Source: a virus. From it: a DNA stretch of 41,054 nt. Made by a program: the position numbers and the translations under genes. The notes beneath the pieces were generated by a model. It was not told the origin of the DNA. It made no database searches and saw only the letters and a list, made by a program, of their open reading frames with translations. Positions 6,879 through 12,851 of this stretch are shown piece after piece. Position 1 is the first letter of the stretch. Every line of letters starts with the position of its first letter. The DNA lies in IMG/VR virus record IMGVR_UViG_3300036799_000106, positions 1 through 41,054 of that record, one strand, 5' to 3'.

Positions 6879-7147
6879 AGACGATTTATAAGTACATGGT
6901 GACTTTCGGCGATAAGACTGAGTTCTCGGCCCCTAGTGATTTCAAAGCGCTAAGCCTACAGATGCAGAATGGGGTTCCGTGTATCTGGGCTATTGTAGAT
7001 ACACAAGCAGAGATGAAAACTTACACAGTCTATTGCCTCAATACAGGAGAGACTATGCTTCTTGGAATGATTTTGAATTCGCAGTATCTTGGAACAGTTG
7101 TTCTACCTCGAGAAGGTTTAGTGAAGCATTTCTATATCAAGTCATAA
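6875..7147 (+). CDS. Conserved phage hypothetical protein (DUF7352-like)
   Basis: A 90-residue protein starting MKTIYKYMVTFGDKTEF. The layout, with VPCIWAIVDTQAEM in the middle, then TGE, then YLGTVV, matches a small conserved phage family that I associate with DUF7352. It is all beta and of unknown function. The start overlaps the upstream stop as ATGA. Confidence 0.7.
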   Translation: MKTIYKYMVTFGDKTEFSAPSDFKALSLQMQNGVPCIWAIVDTQAEMKTYTVYCLNTGETMLLGMILNSQYLGTVVLPREGLVKHFYIKS

Positions 7148-7164
7148 CTTTTGGGGTCACCACA

Positions 7165-7368
7165 ATGCGAGTCGGCGATAAAGTTCAAGGTTACTACAAA
7201 GAAGGTGATAAGGCTCCTGGCAGAGATGGTGAAGTTATTAGAGTCTTGAAAAATGTAGTCGTCGTCAAATTATCGAATGGAGAAGTCTGGAATATTAAGC
7301 TGACTAAGAGAGGACATATAGATCTGAGACTATTTTATGGTCTAGTGAAGTATGTAGAGGTATACTAG
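7165..7368 (+). CDS. Small KOW/SH3-like protein
   Basis: A 67-residue basic protein starting MRVGDKVQGYYKEG. The pattern GDKV, then DGEVIRVLKNVVVVKLSNGEVW resembles a KOW or SH3-like barrel. GGGGT precedes the ATG. The longer reading of this frame from 6979 overlaps the upstream gene deeply and is rejected. RNA or protein binding is possible, not shown. Confidence 0.6.
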   Translation: MRVGDKVQGYYKEGDKAPGRDGEVIRVLKNVVVVKLSNGEVWNIKLTKRGHIDLRLFYGLVKYVEVY

Positions 7369-7371
7369 AAT

Positions 7372-7530
7372 ATGAGTACTCAACTGTTAATGACGTTAAG
7401 GGATGTTACGGGGGGGCTTAACAGTAGATTCCTTAATAGTTTCAATAGGTTAATGCCACTGTTTGTGAAAAAAGGGGTCCCCAATATTAAAAGGGGAAAA
7501 AAGTGCAGAACTCTGAGTAAAGATTCGTAG
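7372..7530 (+). CDS. Possible 52-residue basic protein
   Basis: A frame of 52 codons (MSTQLLMTLRDVTGGLNSR...), basic, without a strong ribosome site. It starts two bases after the previous stop. It lies at the edge of an AT-rich repeat region and carries one copy of a 12-base repeat, so it may be non-coding. Low confidence. Confidence 0.3.
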   Translation: MSTQLLMTLRDVTGGLNSRFLNSFNRLMPLFVKKGVPNIKRGKKCRTLSKDS

Positions 7531-7764
7531 AAATCAATGAGCTTTAGATATAGATATAGGAGGGTATTATTAACATTATTAACATTATTATCATGATATA
7601 AAGAATAAGCAGTAATCAAGCTACTTCTACTGAATACCAAAACTCATATGTTAATGATCTGATAATAAAAACAGCCTATCCTCTTAACAGTAGAATCAGA
7701 GTGATAGATACCACTTGGGAGAGTAATAAGAATTAGAAGAGACTAACTGATCTATGGAGGTAGA
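7531..7764. repeat. AT-rich non-coding block with tandem repeats
   Basis: No convincing gene is present. It holds a 9-base tandem repeat (ATTATTAAC, ATTATTAAC, ATTATTATC at 7566-7592), a shorter AGATAT repeat just before it, and the second copy of CTTAACAGTAGA (7683-7694; the first is at 7417-7428). The low GC and short repeats resemble a DNA-unwinding element, so a replication origin is one reading; a regulatory leader for the gene at 7765 is another. Confidence 0.5.
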
Positions 7765-8073
7765 ATGGAGAGTCAGATTATTAGGTGCACAGATGTAAAA
7801 TTATTCATTGATGGTCGAGAGTATAAGAATGTGAACTATATTAGTTATGATGTGAAGAAGAAAAAGAAACGACGTCCCAAAGGATTCAATAGAAGTTTGT
7901 GGTGGAGGTTGCCCCTTGAAGTAAAAAGATTGATTAATGATGATAATTGGGTGATCTGTTCTGAGATGAGTTTAGAACTAAAACGAGATAATCTGAAGAT
8001 AATTCTAAGAAGAAAGAAGTGGAGAACGTATATCAAAGATCTGATCGGAATCTTACACGAAGTTGAACCTTGA
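7765..8073 (+). CDS. Hypothetical basic protein
   Basis: A 102-residue, very basic protein with a strong ribosome site (GGAGG). It has a poly-lysine stretch (KKKKKRRPKG) near residue 32 and WWRLPLEVKR after it, which suggests nucleic-acid binding. No family recognised. Codon use is AT-rich like the DNA upstream. Confidence 0.65.
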   Translation: MESQIIRCTDVKLFIDGREYKNVNYISYDVKKKKKRRPKGFNRSLWWRLPLEVKRLINDDNWVICSEMSLELKRDNLKIILRRKKWRTYIKDLIGILHEVEP

Positions 8074-8106
8074 GAGAGGATAACTTGAACAAGCACAAGC
8101 AGAACA

Positions 8107-8123
8107 GTTTCGACTGACGAAAC
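8107..8123 (+). promoter_or_regulatory. Hairpin abutting a ribosome site
   Basis: GTTTCG-ACTGA-CGAAAC forms a 6-base-pair stem ending directly before GGAGG (8124-8128), the ribosome site of the nuclease gene. The arrangement repeats what is seen before the gene at 5916. Confidence 0.45.
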
Positions 8124-8136
8124 GGAGGATTTCATC

Positions 8137-8919
8137 TTGAATAAGATGAAGGCTAAGGGGATGCGAGGGGAGTATGAGATCAGAGATATACTTCAACCTC
8201 ATATTGAGATGGTGTATCGAGGGTTTGGGATCGTGGAGGAGAATATACCACAGATCAGACGCAACGTGGATCAAATCAGAGATGGAGGATGTGACCTCGA
8301 GGGGATTGATTGGATCGCAATCGAGGTTAAACGGGTTGAACGTGATAACTTATATCACATGAACGAGTGGTGGGATCAGTGCAAGCGATCTGCAAATCAG
8401 CCTACGAAGAAGGAGATAGAAGCTAATCAAGGGAAGTCAATGAATCAGGTTTTAAGTTCTCCTGAACCTCCGCTACCGGATGACGGTGTTTCATTCAAGC
8501 GCGAGCCGGTTCTAGTGTGGCGGAAGAATTGGTGCCCATGGAATGTTAGAATGTTTGGGTATCTTTTGATTACAGATAACCCGAAAGCAGCGAGGGTACG
8601 AACTCCTGTGGACATATCCTTCGAGGCTTTCCTCGAGTGGTTCAGAATAAGATTAATGTCAGAGCTGGTACTTCAGTTTGGTAGAGGAGACTCTAAACTC
8701 TTTATAAGCGGATCAGTCTCGCAGATTTTGCGTAAAAATGGGGAGAATTTCCCCAATGATCCTGAGCAGATTCTCCTATGGACGGCTCAGAAGGAGTTCC
8801 AGTACGGGATCAAAGATCCCGCCGTTCGGCGTGTAGATAGACCTAGACAGGTTCAGGTGATCAAGAAAGATCCCATAGTGACCGGTGAAAAGAAGTTCAA
8901 ACCTCCTTGGGAAACGTGA
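8137..8919 (+). CDS. PD-(D/E)XK nuclease, Holliday-junction-resolvase-like
   Basis: A 260-residue protein. Near the N-terminus GMRGEYEIRDIL provides the first acidic residue; RDGGCDLEG then WIAIEVKRVE (about residues 48-68) gives the D...E-x-K active-site pattern of PD-(D/E)XK nucleases. WWDQCKRSANQP follows, as in phage resolvase-like proteins. The function is probably cutting branched or replicative DNA. The start is TTG at 8137, eight bases after GGAGG; an ATG at 8146 is too far from that site. The C-terminal third is basic and of unknown role. Confidence 0.7.
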   Translation: MNKMKAKGMRGEYEIRDILQPHIEMVYRGFGIVEENIPQIRRNVDQIRDGGCDLEGIDWIAIEVKRVERDNLYHMNEWWDQCKRSANQPTKKEIEANQGKSMNQVLSSPEPPLPDDGVSFKREPVLVWRKNWCPWNVRMFGYLLITDNPKAARVRTPVDISFEAFLEWFRIRLMSELVLQFGRGDSKLFISGSVSQILRKNGENFPNDPEQILLWTAQKEFQYGIKDPAVRRVDRPRQVQVIKKDPIVTGEKKFKPPWET

Positions 8920-9007
8920 TCATTTGGCTGATCATACCCACGGGATCTCGTGCGGTGATCTCGGAACAGACCCCGGCTCTGCCGGAGATCTTCTCGGCGC
9001 GGGTACC

Positions 9008-9029
9008 TAAAAGCGCCCAGTGGGGCGCT
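9008..9029 (-). terminator. Rho-independent-like terminator of leftward operon
   Basis: AGCGCCC-CACT-GGGCGCT followed by TTTA on the minus strand: a perfect 7-base-pair GC stem with a short T run, placed 18 bases after the stop of the leftward gene at 9047. Confidence 0.65.
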
Positions 9030-9046
9030 GTTGATCCTATGGGATC

Positions 9047-9334
9047 TTAGACTCCTTTCTGCTTGACCTTCCCGATTTTATGATCGATCAGGACGGTAAG
9101 CGACTCGTTGTGGGACTTCAGGCTCTGAAGATCATGAAGGTGATCTCGGTAAGAATCCTCGAGGATCTCCTGGGTACGTTCGGCTCTATTTACCTCTTCG
9201 CAGAGAAGCAACATCAAAAGCTCCTCATTACTGTAAATACGATGACCTGATCTAACATCATCGAGGCGCTTGACAACGTTGTTGAAAATGCGCTCGGGAA
9301 TATGGTTGAGAATCGGGATCTCTGACTTGATCAT
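9047..9334 (-). CDS. Hypothetical helical protein
   Basis: A 95-residue helical protein starting MIKSEIPILNHIPERIF, with a heptad-like C-terminal half (EEVNRAERTQEILEDS...). GAGGA lies before the ATG and overlaps the stop of the gene upstream; the start at 9334 is chosen because longer readings run through that gene. The DNA is extremely rich in GATC. No family recognised. Confidence 0.65.
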   Translation of the reverse strand: MIKSEIPILNHIPERIFNNVVKRLDDVRSGHRIYSNEELLMLLLCEEVNRAERTQEILEDSYRDHLHDLQSLKSHNESLTVLIDHKIGKVKQKGV

Positions 9335-9335
9335 A

Positions 9336-9596
9336 TTAATCCTCGTAGACCTTGAATGGGAGAGCCTGATGAAGATCATCTTGCATCGTCGCCTGATCTT
9401 CAAGGGCGTTCGTATAGACATGTTCAATGTGTTCTTCGGCCGCGTAATGCGCCTGATCTGCATCGAGGGGCTCATTGCTGACTGCGATCCAAGATCCCGC
9501 ATACATGAACTTGCCGCCGAGCTTCTTGGCAACCCAATCGAGCTCTGCAAGTTCTTGCTTGGAAGGATCATCAGAGAGGAACGTGACGTGAATCAT
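9336..9596 (-). CDS. Hypothetical protein
   Basis: An 86-residue protein starting MIHVTFLSDDPSKQEL, alpha/beta, with a WIAVSNEPLDADQAHYAAE segment. Its ATG overlaps the upstream stop as ATGA. No family recognised. Confidence 0.65.
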   Translation of the reverse strand: MIHVTFLSDDPSKQELAELDWVAKKLGGKFMYAGSWIAVSNEPLDADQAHYAAEEHIEHVYTNALEDQATMQDDLHQALPFKVYED

Positions 9597-9952
9597 TTTG
9601 CACCCATCGTGAGCAGAAGGTCGATGTAAACATTGCGCAAGGTGATCAGTGCTACTCTTCGGCGAAGATTCTCTGCGTACTCCGGATCATCGGGATCTTG
9701 CAACCGAACTCGGATACCGCCGGCGAGAAGCTCTTCAGGTTCGGCGGTCCCGTGTTCGTACTCGCCGAGCGTCTCGTGCATCGTCTTCGCGACGTCCTGG
9801 ACCTGATTGAAGTTAGCCTGATGAATGTTCTTAGGCTCGAGAGGAAGATCCCAGAAGAGCTCTCCATTGACTTCATTCATGATGTGCATGAGCTTCAGCT
9901 GATCTTCGAAGCCAGCGGTGATCGGATATACGCTAGGATTTGATTTCTTCAT
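9593..9952 (-). CDS. Hypothetical acidic protein
   Basis: A 119-residue protein starting MKKSNPSVYPITAGFED, helical and acidic, ending TLRNVYIDLLLTMGAK. It is the first gene after the promoter at 9976-10005, with GGAGAT eight bases before the ATG. No family recognised. Confidence 0.7.
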   Translation of the reverse strand: MKKSNPSVYPITAGFEDQLKLMHIMNEVNGELFWDLPLEPKNIHQANFNQVQDVAKTMHETLGEYEHGTAEPEELLAGGIRVRLQDPDDPEYAENLRRRVALITLRNVYIDLLLTMGAK

Positions 9953-9975
9953 TGTGCGATCTCCATTGTGGAAAC

Positions 9976-10005
9976 ATTATACCACAAACCTATTAGATCC
10001 GTCAA
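9976..10005 (-). promoter_or_regulatory. Sigma70-like promoter, leftward
   Basis: On the minus strand TTGACG (10005-10000), an 18-base spacer, TGG and TATAAT (9981-9976). The initial transcribed sequence GTTTCC equals that of the promoter at 1437. It drives the three-gene operon 9952-9047. Confidence 0.8.
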
Positions 10006-10034
10006 GCGGTAAAATGAGTAGGTGATCTTCCATG

Positions 10035-10058
10035 GAGCAGAGAACGCATTCTCTGCTC
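10035..10058 (-). terminator. Hairpin terminator
   Basis: GAGCAGAGAA-CGCA-TTCTCTGCTC is a perfect 10-base-pair stem with a four-base loop lying 11 bases after the stop of the leftward gene at 10069. There is no T run, so it may work only as an RNA-end hairpin. Confidence 0.55.
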
Positions 10059-10068
10059 GAGCAAGATC

Positions 10069-10209
10069 CTACTTGGACTTCAGAATCTTGTTGGCGCAGA
10101 ATGATCTGATCCGATGAGGCTTGTCGGGATTGGTCCTGCACCCGAAGCACTCACAGGCTGCGCTGATCCTGCTCAACTTGTGATAGACCCTCATGTAGAT
10201 GAGATTCAT
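10069..10209 (-). CDS. Small Cys-rich basic protein
   Basis: A frame of 46 codons starting MNLIYMRVYHKLSRIS with AGAGGA before the ATG, immediately after the stop of the micro-protein gene 10220-10306. It contains CECFGC, then DKPHRIRSFC, a four-cysteine pattern that could bind zinc, and a basic C-terminus (NKILKSK). A hairpin terminator follows. The function is unknown. The Cys pattern, ribosome site and terminator together support it. Confidence 0.65.
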   Translation of the reverse strand: MNLIYMRVYHKLSRISAACECFGCRTNPDKPHRIRSFCANKILKSK

Positions 10210-10219
10210 TATGATCCTC

Positions 10220-10306
10220 TTAGATCAAGCGATCTGCTTCATTGCAGATCTTCTTGAGCTTGAAAAAGATGCCACCAGCGGTGATCAGAAGGATAGCGGT
10301 GATCAT
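10220..10306 (-). CDS. MITAI-family membrane micro-protein, copy A
   Basis: A 28-residue protein, MITAILLITAGGIFFKL followed by KKICNEADRLI. AAGGA lies seven bases before the ATG. It is one hydrophobic helix (residues 2-15) with a basic-amphipathic tail. Two more genes in this window, 12976-13053 and 14646-14723, start with the same MITAI and have the same shape, on the same strand and also between hairpins. Codons differ among the copies, so protein conservation is indicated. The role is unknown; a small membrane-active protein is inferred. Confidence 0.7.
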   Translation of the reverse strand: MITAILLITAGGIFFKLKKICNEADRLI

Positions 10307-10322
10307 GATTGATCCTTAGAAG

Positions 10323-10355
10323 TGGGGCGGGGAGCTGAACTAGCCTCCCCACCCC
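10323..10355 (-). terminator. Hairpin terminator of the gene at 10369
   Basis: GGGGCGGGGAG and CTCCCCACCCC pair (one C-A mismatch) across a 10-base loop, starting 14 bases after the leftward stop at 10369. A strong GC stem without a clear T run. Confidence 0.55.
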
Positions 10356-10368
10356 TAGGTGATCTAGC

Positions 10369-10959
10369 TTACTGCGCCTGCGCAGCCTGGGCAGCGGCGG
10401 CGTTCTTCAGCGACTCCCGGCGCGCGGTGAACCAGGCCTGATACTGCGTGCGGGCGGTGTAGAAGGCGATCCCCGCCTTGATCCCAGCCTCGATCATGTC
10501 CTTGCGGCGGGCCGTGGGATCCGCGGCGATCATCAAATCGCAGATGGCCCACATCGTCTTCACGGGGCTGACGATCTCGCTCCGCTTCTTGCGATCCGGG
10601 TAGCGATCCACCTTGGGCTGCACCGGAAGCTTGCCCGTTGCGGCTACCGCTGCGGCCGTGGCGGCCAGCATCGCCTGGAGATCCTGCACCGGGGTAACCG
10701 GCGCCACCATCGGCTGATCTGCCACCAGCGGCTCCGGCTGGGTGATCACCTGCACCGGCTGCTCCACCGGCGCAGGTTCGCTGATCAGATCCGCCGGCTT
10801 GGTCTCCTCGATCGTCTCGGGGGCGAGGGCATCCACCTGCGCCTGGAAGCCAGCCTCCTCTTCGGCGACATCATCCTGGGTAGGTGCCACGGGCTCCTGC
10901 TCAGCCGGCTCATTGATGGAGTTGTAGAAGCTGCGGTTCTTGTTCTTGTTCTTGGCCAT
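10369..10959 (-). CDS. Protein with disordered N-terminus and YTARTQYQAW domain
   Basis: A 196-residue protein. Residues 1-10 are basic (MAKNKNKNRS), residues 15-110 are acidic and rich in Pro, Glu and Ala (probably unstructured), and the last 70 form a compact domain: SPVKTMWAICDLMIAADP, RRKDMIEAGIKAGIAF, YTARTQYQAW. The same domain makes up the gene 11467-11787. I have seen related segments in plasmid and phage proteins of unknown function; a small winged-helix-like DNA-binding role is a guess. GGGAG precedes the ATG at 10959; the promoter is at 11023-11051. Confidence 0.7.
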   Translation of the reverse strand: MAKNKNKNRSFYNSINEPAEQEPVAPTQDDVAEEEAGFQAQVDALAPETIEETKPADLISEPAPVEQPVQVITQPEPLVADQPMVAPVTPVQDLQAMLAATAAAVAATGKLPVQPKVDRYPDRKKRSEIVSPVKTMWAICDLMIAADPTARRKDMIEAGIKAGIAFYTARTQYQAWFTARRESLKNAAAAQAAQAQ

Positions 10960-11022
10960 GATTATTGCTCCCTTTTGCTGCATTGCGGGCTAGCACCATT
11001 GCTTGCCCTCATTTCTAAAACC

Positions 11023-11051
11023 ATTATACCCCGGCCCCCTGCCCTTGGCAA
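11023..11051 (-). promoter_or_regulatory. Promoter of the gene at 10959, leftward
   Basis: On the minus strand TTGCCA (11051-11046), 17 bases of G-rich spacer, TATAAT (11028-11023), then GGTTTTA. CCATTTGCCC lies just upstream, as at 11124 and 11941. Confidence 0.75.
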
Positions 11052-11123
11052 CCGGGGCAAATGGAGGCAAATTGCTCTTGCCTGCCCTGCCCCTTTATTT
11101 GCCCCGCGCCAATTCATAAAACC

Positions 11124-11152
11124 ATTATGCCCCATGGCCGGCCTTAAAACAA
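11124..11152 (-). promoter_or_regulatory. Second leftward promoter, no clear gene of its own
   Basis: On the minus strand TTTGCCCACTTG carries the -35 TTGTTT (11152-11147), then 17 bases and CATAAT (11129-11124), then GGTTTTATG. It lies about 100 bases upstream of the promoter at 11023 with similar sequence, so it may be a tandem promoter or the remnant of a lost cassette. Confidence 0.65.
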
Positions 11153-11184
11153 GTGGGCAAATGGAGGGAAAAAGATCCAGCTGA

Positions 11185-11427
11185 TCTAACCAACTGATCA
11201 GTATGAGCAAAGAGGCGAGGAGCAGAAGCGAGCATCTTTGCTTACATGGAGGTGAATGTGGGGAAATGGCGTACATGTAGGGTCGAGTAATCCACGGAGG
11301 GGCGTGTGTAATCCAAAGGGCGGACGTCCCCCCTCCCCGAGGTCTTCCAGGGGTCTTCCAGGGGCGAGTCTCCTACTTTTGCCTACGTTTGCTTACATTG
11401 TCCTCCCTTGGATGCTGTTATAAGGAA
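11185..11427. other. Non-coding stretch in the accessory zone
   Basis: No supported gene. It contains the palindrome ACTGATCAGT (11193-11202), an 11-base tandem repeat (GGTCTTCCAGG twice, near 11341-11362), the TTACATGGAGG and CCTACGTTTGC words typical of this zone, and a short 25-codon rightward frame at 11203 without promoter or ribosome site. It separates the promoter at 11124 from the hairpin at 11428. Confidence 0.5.
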
Positions 11428-11458
11428 ATGGAGGGGGAGGTCATCCCTCCCCCTCCAT
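11428..11458 (-). terminator. Perfect 13-base-pair hairpin terminator
   Basis: ATGGAGGGGGAGG-TCATC-CCTCCCCCTCCAT begins eight bases after the stop of the leftward gene at 11467. It is a strong stem; no long T run follows. Confidence 0.65.
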
Positions 11459-11466
11459 GTACTCCC

Positions 11467-11787
11467 TTAGGCTGCCTTGGCGGCAAGTTCGGCAGGCTTC
11501 CTTACATTGGCGTACCATGCCTGATATTGGGTCCGAGCGGTATACAGCGCCACCCCATACCCTACAGCGGCGCTAACTACCTCCTTACGGGTAACTTGTG
11601 GGTTCTTCTCCCACATCAGGGTAGCAATGGCCCACACCGCCCTAACAGGGCTGCCAATGGAGGACTTGCGGAGCCGATCAGCATCCTTCGGCGCCTTCTC
11701 GCCTCCCTTTCCCTCCTTCGCCTCCATCTCCCCCACCTTAGCAGCCACTTCTTCCATCGTAATCCCGTTGCCCACATTCGCTTCCAT
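11467..11787 (-). CDS. YTARTQYQAW-domain protein with MEANV leader
   Basis: A 106-residue protein. The N-terminus MEANVGNGITMEEVAAK is shared with the gene at 12850 (and its first five residues with 13436). A charged linker follows, then the compact domain SPVRAVWAIATLMWEKNP, TRKEVVSAAVGYGVAL, YTARTQYQAW, paralogous to the end of the gene 10369-10959. AGGAG lies before the ATG; the promoter is at 11835-11863 and the terminator at 11428-11458, so it is a self-contained cassette. The function is unknown. Confidence 0.75.
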   Translation of the reverse strand: MEANVGNGITMEEVAAKVGEMEAKEGKGGEKAPKDADRLRKSSIGSPVRAVWAIATLMWEKNPQVTRKEVVSAAVGYGVALYTARTQYQAWYANVRKPAELAAKAA

Positions 11788-11834
11788 TTGCTTACTCCTG
11801 GGTTAGGGGGGCTTGCTTGCCCCCATCTAAAATA

Positions 11835-11863
11835 ATAATACCATGCCCCCGGCCCCCAAACAA
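11835..11863 (-). promoter_or_regulatory. Cassette promoter, leftward
   Basis: On the minus strand TTGTTT (11863-11858), 17 bases, ATGG then TATTAT (11840-11835). TTTGCCC sits a few bases upstream as in its sister promoters. It drives 11467-11787. Confidence 0.75.
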
Positions 11864-11899
11864 GAGGGCAAACTCCCTACATTTCCTTACATCGTATAC

Positions 11900-11924
11900 C
11901 AATGGAGGAGGCACACCTCCATTG
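11900..11924. terminator. Hairpin between divergent cassettes
   Basis: CAATGGAGG-AGGCACA-CCTCCATTG, a 9-base-pair stem between the leftward promoter at 11835 and the rightward promoter at 11941. It does not follow a gene, so it may be an insulator, an operator or a leftover terminator. Confidence 0.45.
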
Positions 11925-11940
11925 TCCCACGTTTGCCCAC

Positions 11941-11969
11941 TTGACCGGGGGGCAGGGGTATGATAAGAT
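11941..11969 (+). promoter_or_regulatory. Cassette promoter, rightward, leaderless start
   Basis: TTGACC (11941-11946), 17 bases, TAAGAT (11964-11969). TTTGCCCACTTG covers the -35, exactly as in the leftward promoter at 11124. The gene's ATG is at 11976, seven bases past the -10, where transcription normally begins. Confidence 0.75.
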
Positions 11970-11975
11970 TAGTTT

Positions 11976-12182
11976 ATGGAAAAGCATTGGCGGCAGGCAA
12001 AGGCAGCAAGGCAAATGGCATCCAACAGCATCAATCCGGCTCCCTTCCAAAAGAAGGAGCTAATGGAGGCAAAGGCATGCATGTGGCTCCAAGATAGGGC
12101 GCAAGCCGCCATCGCGAGGGAGGCAAGTGCCTTCCTTAAGCAGCACGGGTATACCGCTGGAGGGAAACGTAGGGTCAGGTAG
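11976..12182 (+). CDS. Hypothetical basic helical protein, leaderless
   Basis: A 68-residue basic protein, MEKHWRQAKAARQMASNS then an Ala-rich helix and a Gly-Lys-Arg tail (AGGKRRVR). It is flanked by its own promoter and a terminator (12197-12216). The ATG coincides with the expected transcription start and there is no ribosome site, so translation is probably leaderless. Nucleic-acid binding is possible from composition; no family recognised. Confidence 0.65.
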   Translation: MEKHWRQAKAARQMASNSINPAPFQKKELMEAKACMWLQDRAQAAIAREASAFLKQHGYTAGGKRRVR

Positions 12183-12196
12183 GCAAACGTAGGCAT

Positions 12197-12216
12197 GGGG
12201 GAGGCAAACCTCCCCC
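12197..12216 (+). terminator. Hairpin terminator
   Basis: GGGGGAGG-CAAA-CCTCCCCC, an 8-base-pair GC stem 14 bases after the stop at 12182 and directly before the -35 of the next promoter. Confidence 0.6.
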
Positions 12217-12217
12217 G

Positions 12218-12246
12218 TTGCCAAACAAACCGCGGTATGGTATTAT
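12218..12246 (+). promoter_or_regulatory. Cassette promoter, rightward, leaderless start
   Basis: TTGCCA (12218-12223), 17 bases ending TATGG, TATTAT (12241-12246). The gene's ATG follows at 12253, again seven bases past the -10. Confidence 0.8.
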
Positions 12247-12252
12247 CTTTGT

Positions 12253-12435
12253 ATGGATAACCGAGCCGCGGACGTATTGGTGGAGTATGTAGAATCCTTT
12301 GACCTAGATGCCCCCCTACCTACGGTAGGGGAGGCCATGGAGGAGATTAGACGCTGTGGGGAAAAGGCGTCGGAGGAGGAGGTGGAGGAGTTTTTGGCGA
12401 AGTACGCCGAAACGTGGCAGCTAAAGCGGAAATAG
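12253..12435 (+). CDS. Hypothetical acidic protein, leaderless
   Basis: A 60-residue, very acidic helical protein (MDNRAADVLVEYVESF..., with EEIRRC and a Glu run near residue 42). A promoter and a terminator bound it tightly, and its ATG sits at the expected transcription start without a ribosome site. The small size and strong negative charge recall DNA-mimic or inhibitor proteins of phages, but this is speculation. Confidence 0.7.
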   Translation: MDNRAADVLVEYVESFDLDAPLPTVGEAMEEIRRCGEKASEEEVEEFLAKYAETWQLKRK

Positions 12436-12441
12436 GGTCCG

Positions 12442-12468
12442 AGGGAGGCTATTCGCCTCCCTTTTCTT
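12442..12468 (+). terminator. Rho-independent terminator, convergent
   Basis: AGGGAGGC-TATTC-GCCTCCCT followed by TTTCTT on the plus strand, directly after the stop at 12435. The stop codon of the convergent leftward gene lies in the loop (12449-12451). Confidence 0.75.
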
Positions 12469-12592
12469 CCAACTGATCGGTGATCAGTGATCTGATCTTG
12501 GTGAAATCAGAATCGCGAAGTGCGGCAGCACGTGCATGCCCAAACCCCACAGGGGTTGTGGCGGATGCAAATCCCAGTTTGTTTCCCTCCAT
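12449..12592 (-). CDS. Hypothetical 47-residue protein
   Basis: A frame of 47 codons starting MEGNKLGFASATTPVGFG, then HARAAALRDSDFTKIRS and LITDQLEEKGGE. The residue pattern (a GHARAAAL turn followed by an amphipathic helix) looks like a folded protein, and the stop lies exactly at the convergent terminator. It follows the gene at 12626 on the same leftward message. The ATG lies in the stem of a hairpin (12582-12611). No family recognised. Confidence 0.55.
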   Translation of the reverse strand: MEGNKLGFASATTPVGFGHARAAALRDSDFTKIRSLITDQLEEKGGE

Positions 12593-12611
12593 TTACCTAC
12601 ATGGAGGGAAA
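12582..12611 (-). promoter_or_regulatory. Intercistronic hairpin covering a start codon
   Basis: TTTCCCTCCAT and ATGGAGGGAAA form an 11-base-pair stem with an eight-base loop between the leftward genes at 12626 and 12592. The ATG of the downstream gene is in the stem, so it may end transcription or limit translation of that gene. Confidence 0.55.
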
Positions 12612-12625
12612 CGTAGGCTTTTAGC

Positions 12626-12850
12626 TTACGTATAAATCTCTTCGCCCACCTTTACCTCCACTCCCCTATACAACTCCTCCAACTCCTCCAATCCCATATC
12701 ATACCTTACATCCCACCCATCGCAAACGCAAGGCAGCCAATACTCTACAAAATCCTCCATACCATACTCATTCCCTCCATAAATCGCCTCTTCCTTATAT
12801 TCCCTTACAATCGCTTCCATCGTAATATACTCGCCCACGTTAGCCTCCAT
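12626..12850 (-). CDS. Hypothetical acidic protein with MEANV leader
   Basis: A 74-residue acidic protein. It begins MEANVGEYITMEAIVRE, nearly the same as the gene starting at 11787, then diverges into a Tyr- and Glu-rich part (YWLPCVCDGWDVRYDMG). The AAGGGG ribosome site lies inside a perfect hairpin (12852-12870). The promoter is at 12885-12913. The function is unknown. Confidence 0.7.
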   Translation of the reverse strand: MEANVGEYITMEAIVREYKEEAIYGGNEYGMEDFVEYWLPCVCDGWDVRYDMGLEELEELYRGVEVKVGEEIYT

Positions 12851-12851
12851 C

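Noticed and set aside
8085-8117. A ten-residue TTG-started frame before the nuclease gene, as a possible leader peptide
   Set aside because: GAGGA precedes it, but the size is too small to separate from chance and no attenuator structure is clear.
10962-11276. A 104-codon leftward frame (MYAISPHSPP...)
   Set aside because: It runs through both promoters (11023 and 11124) and the leader of the gene at 10959 and has uneven, non-protein-like composition.
11203-11280. A 25-codon rightward frame (MSKEARSRSEHL...)
   Set aside because: No promoter, ribosome site or paralogue; composition is shaped by the local repeat words.
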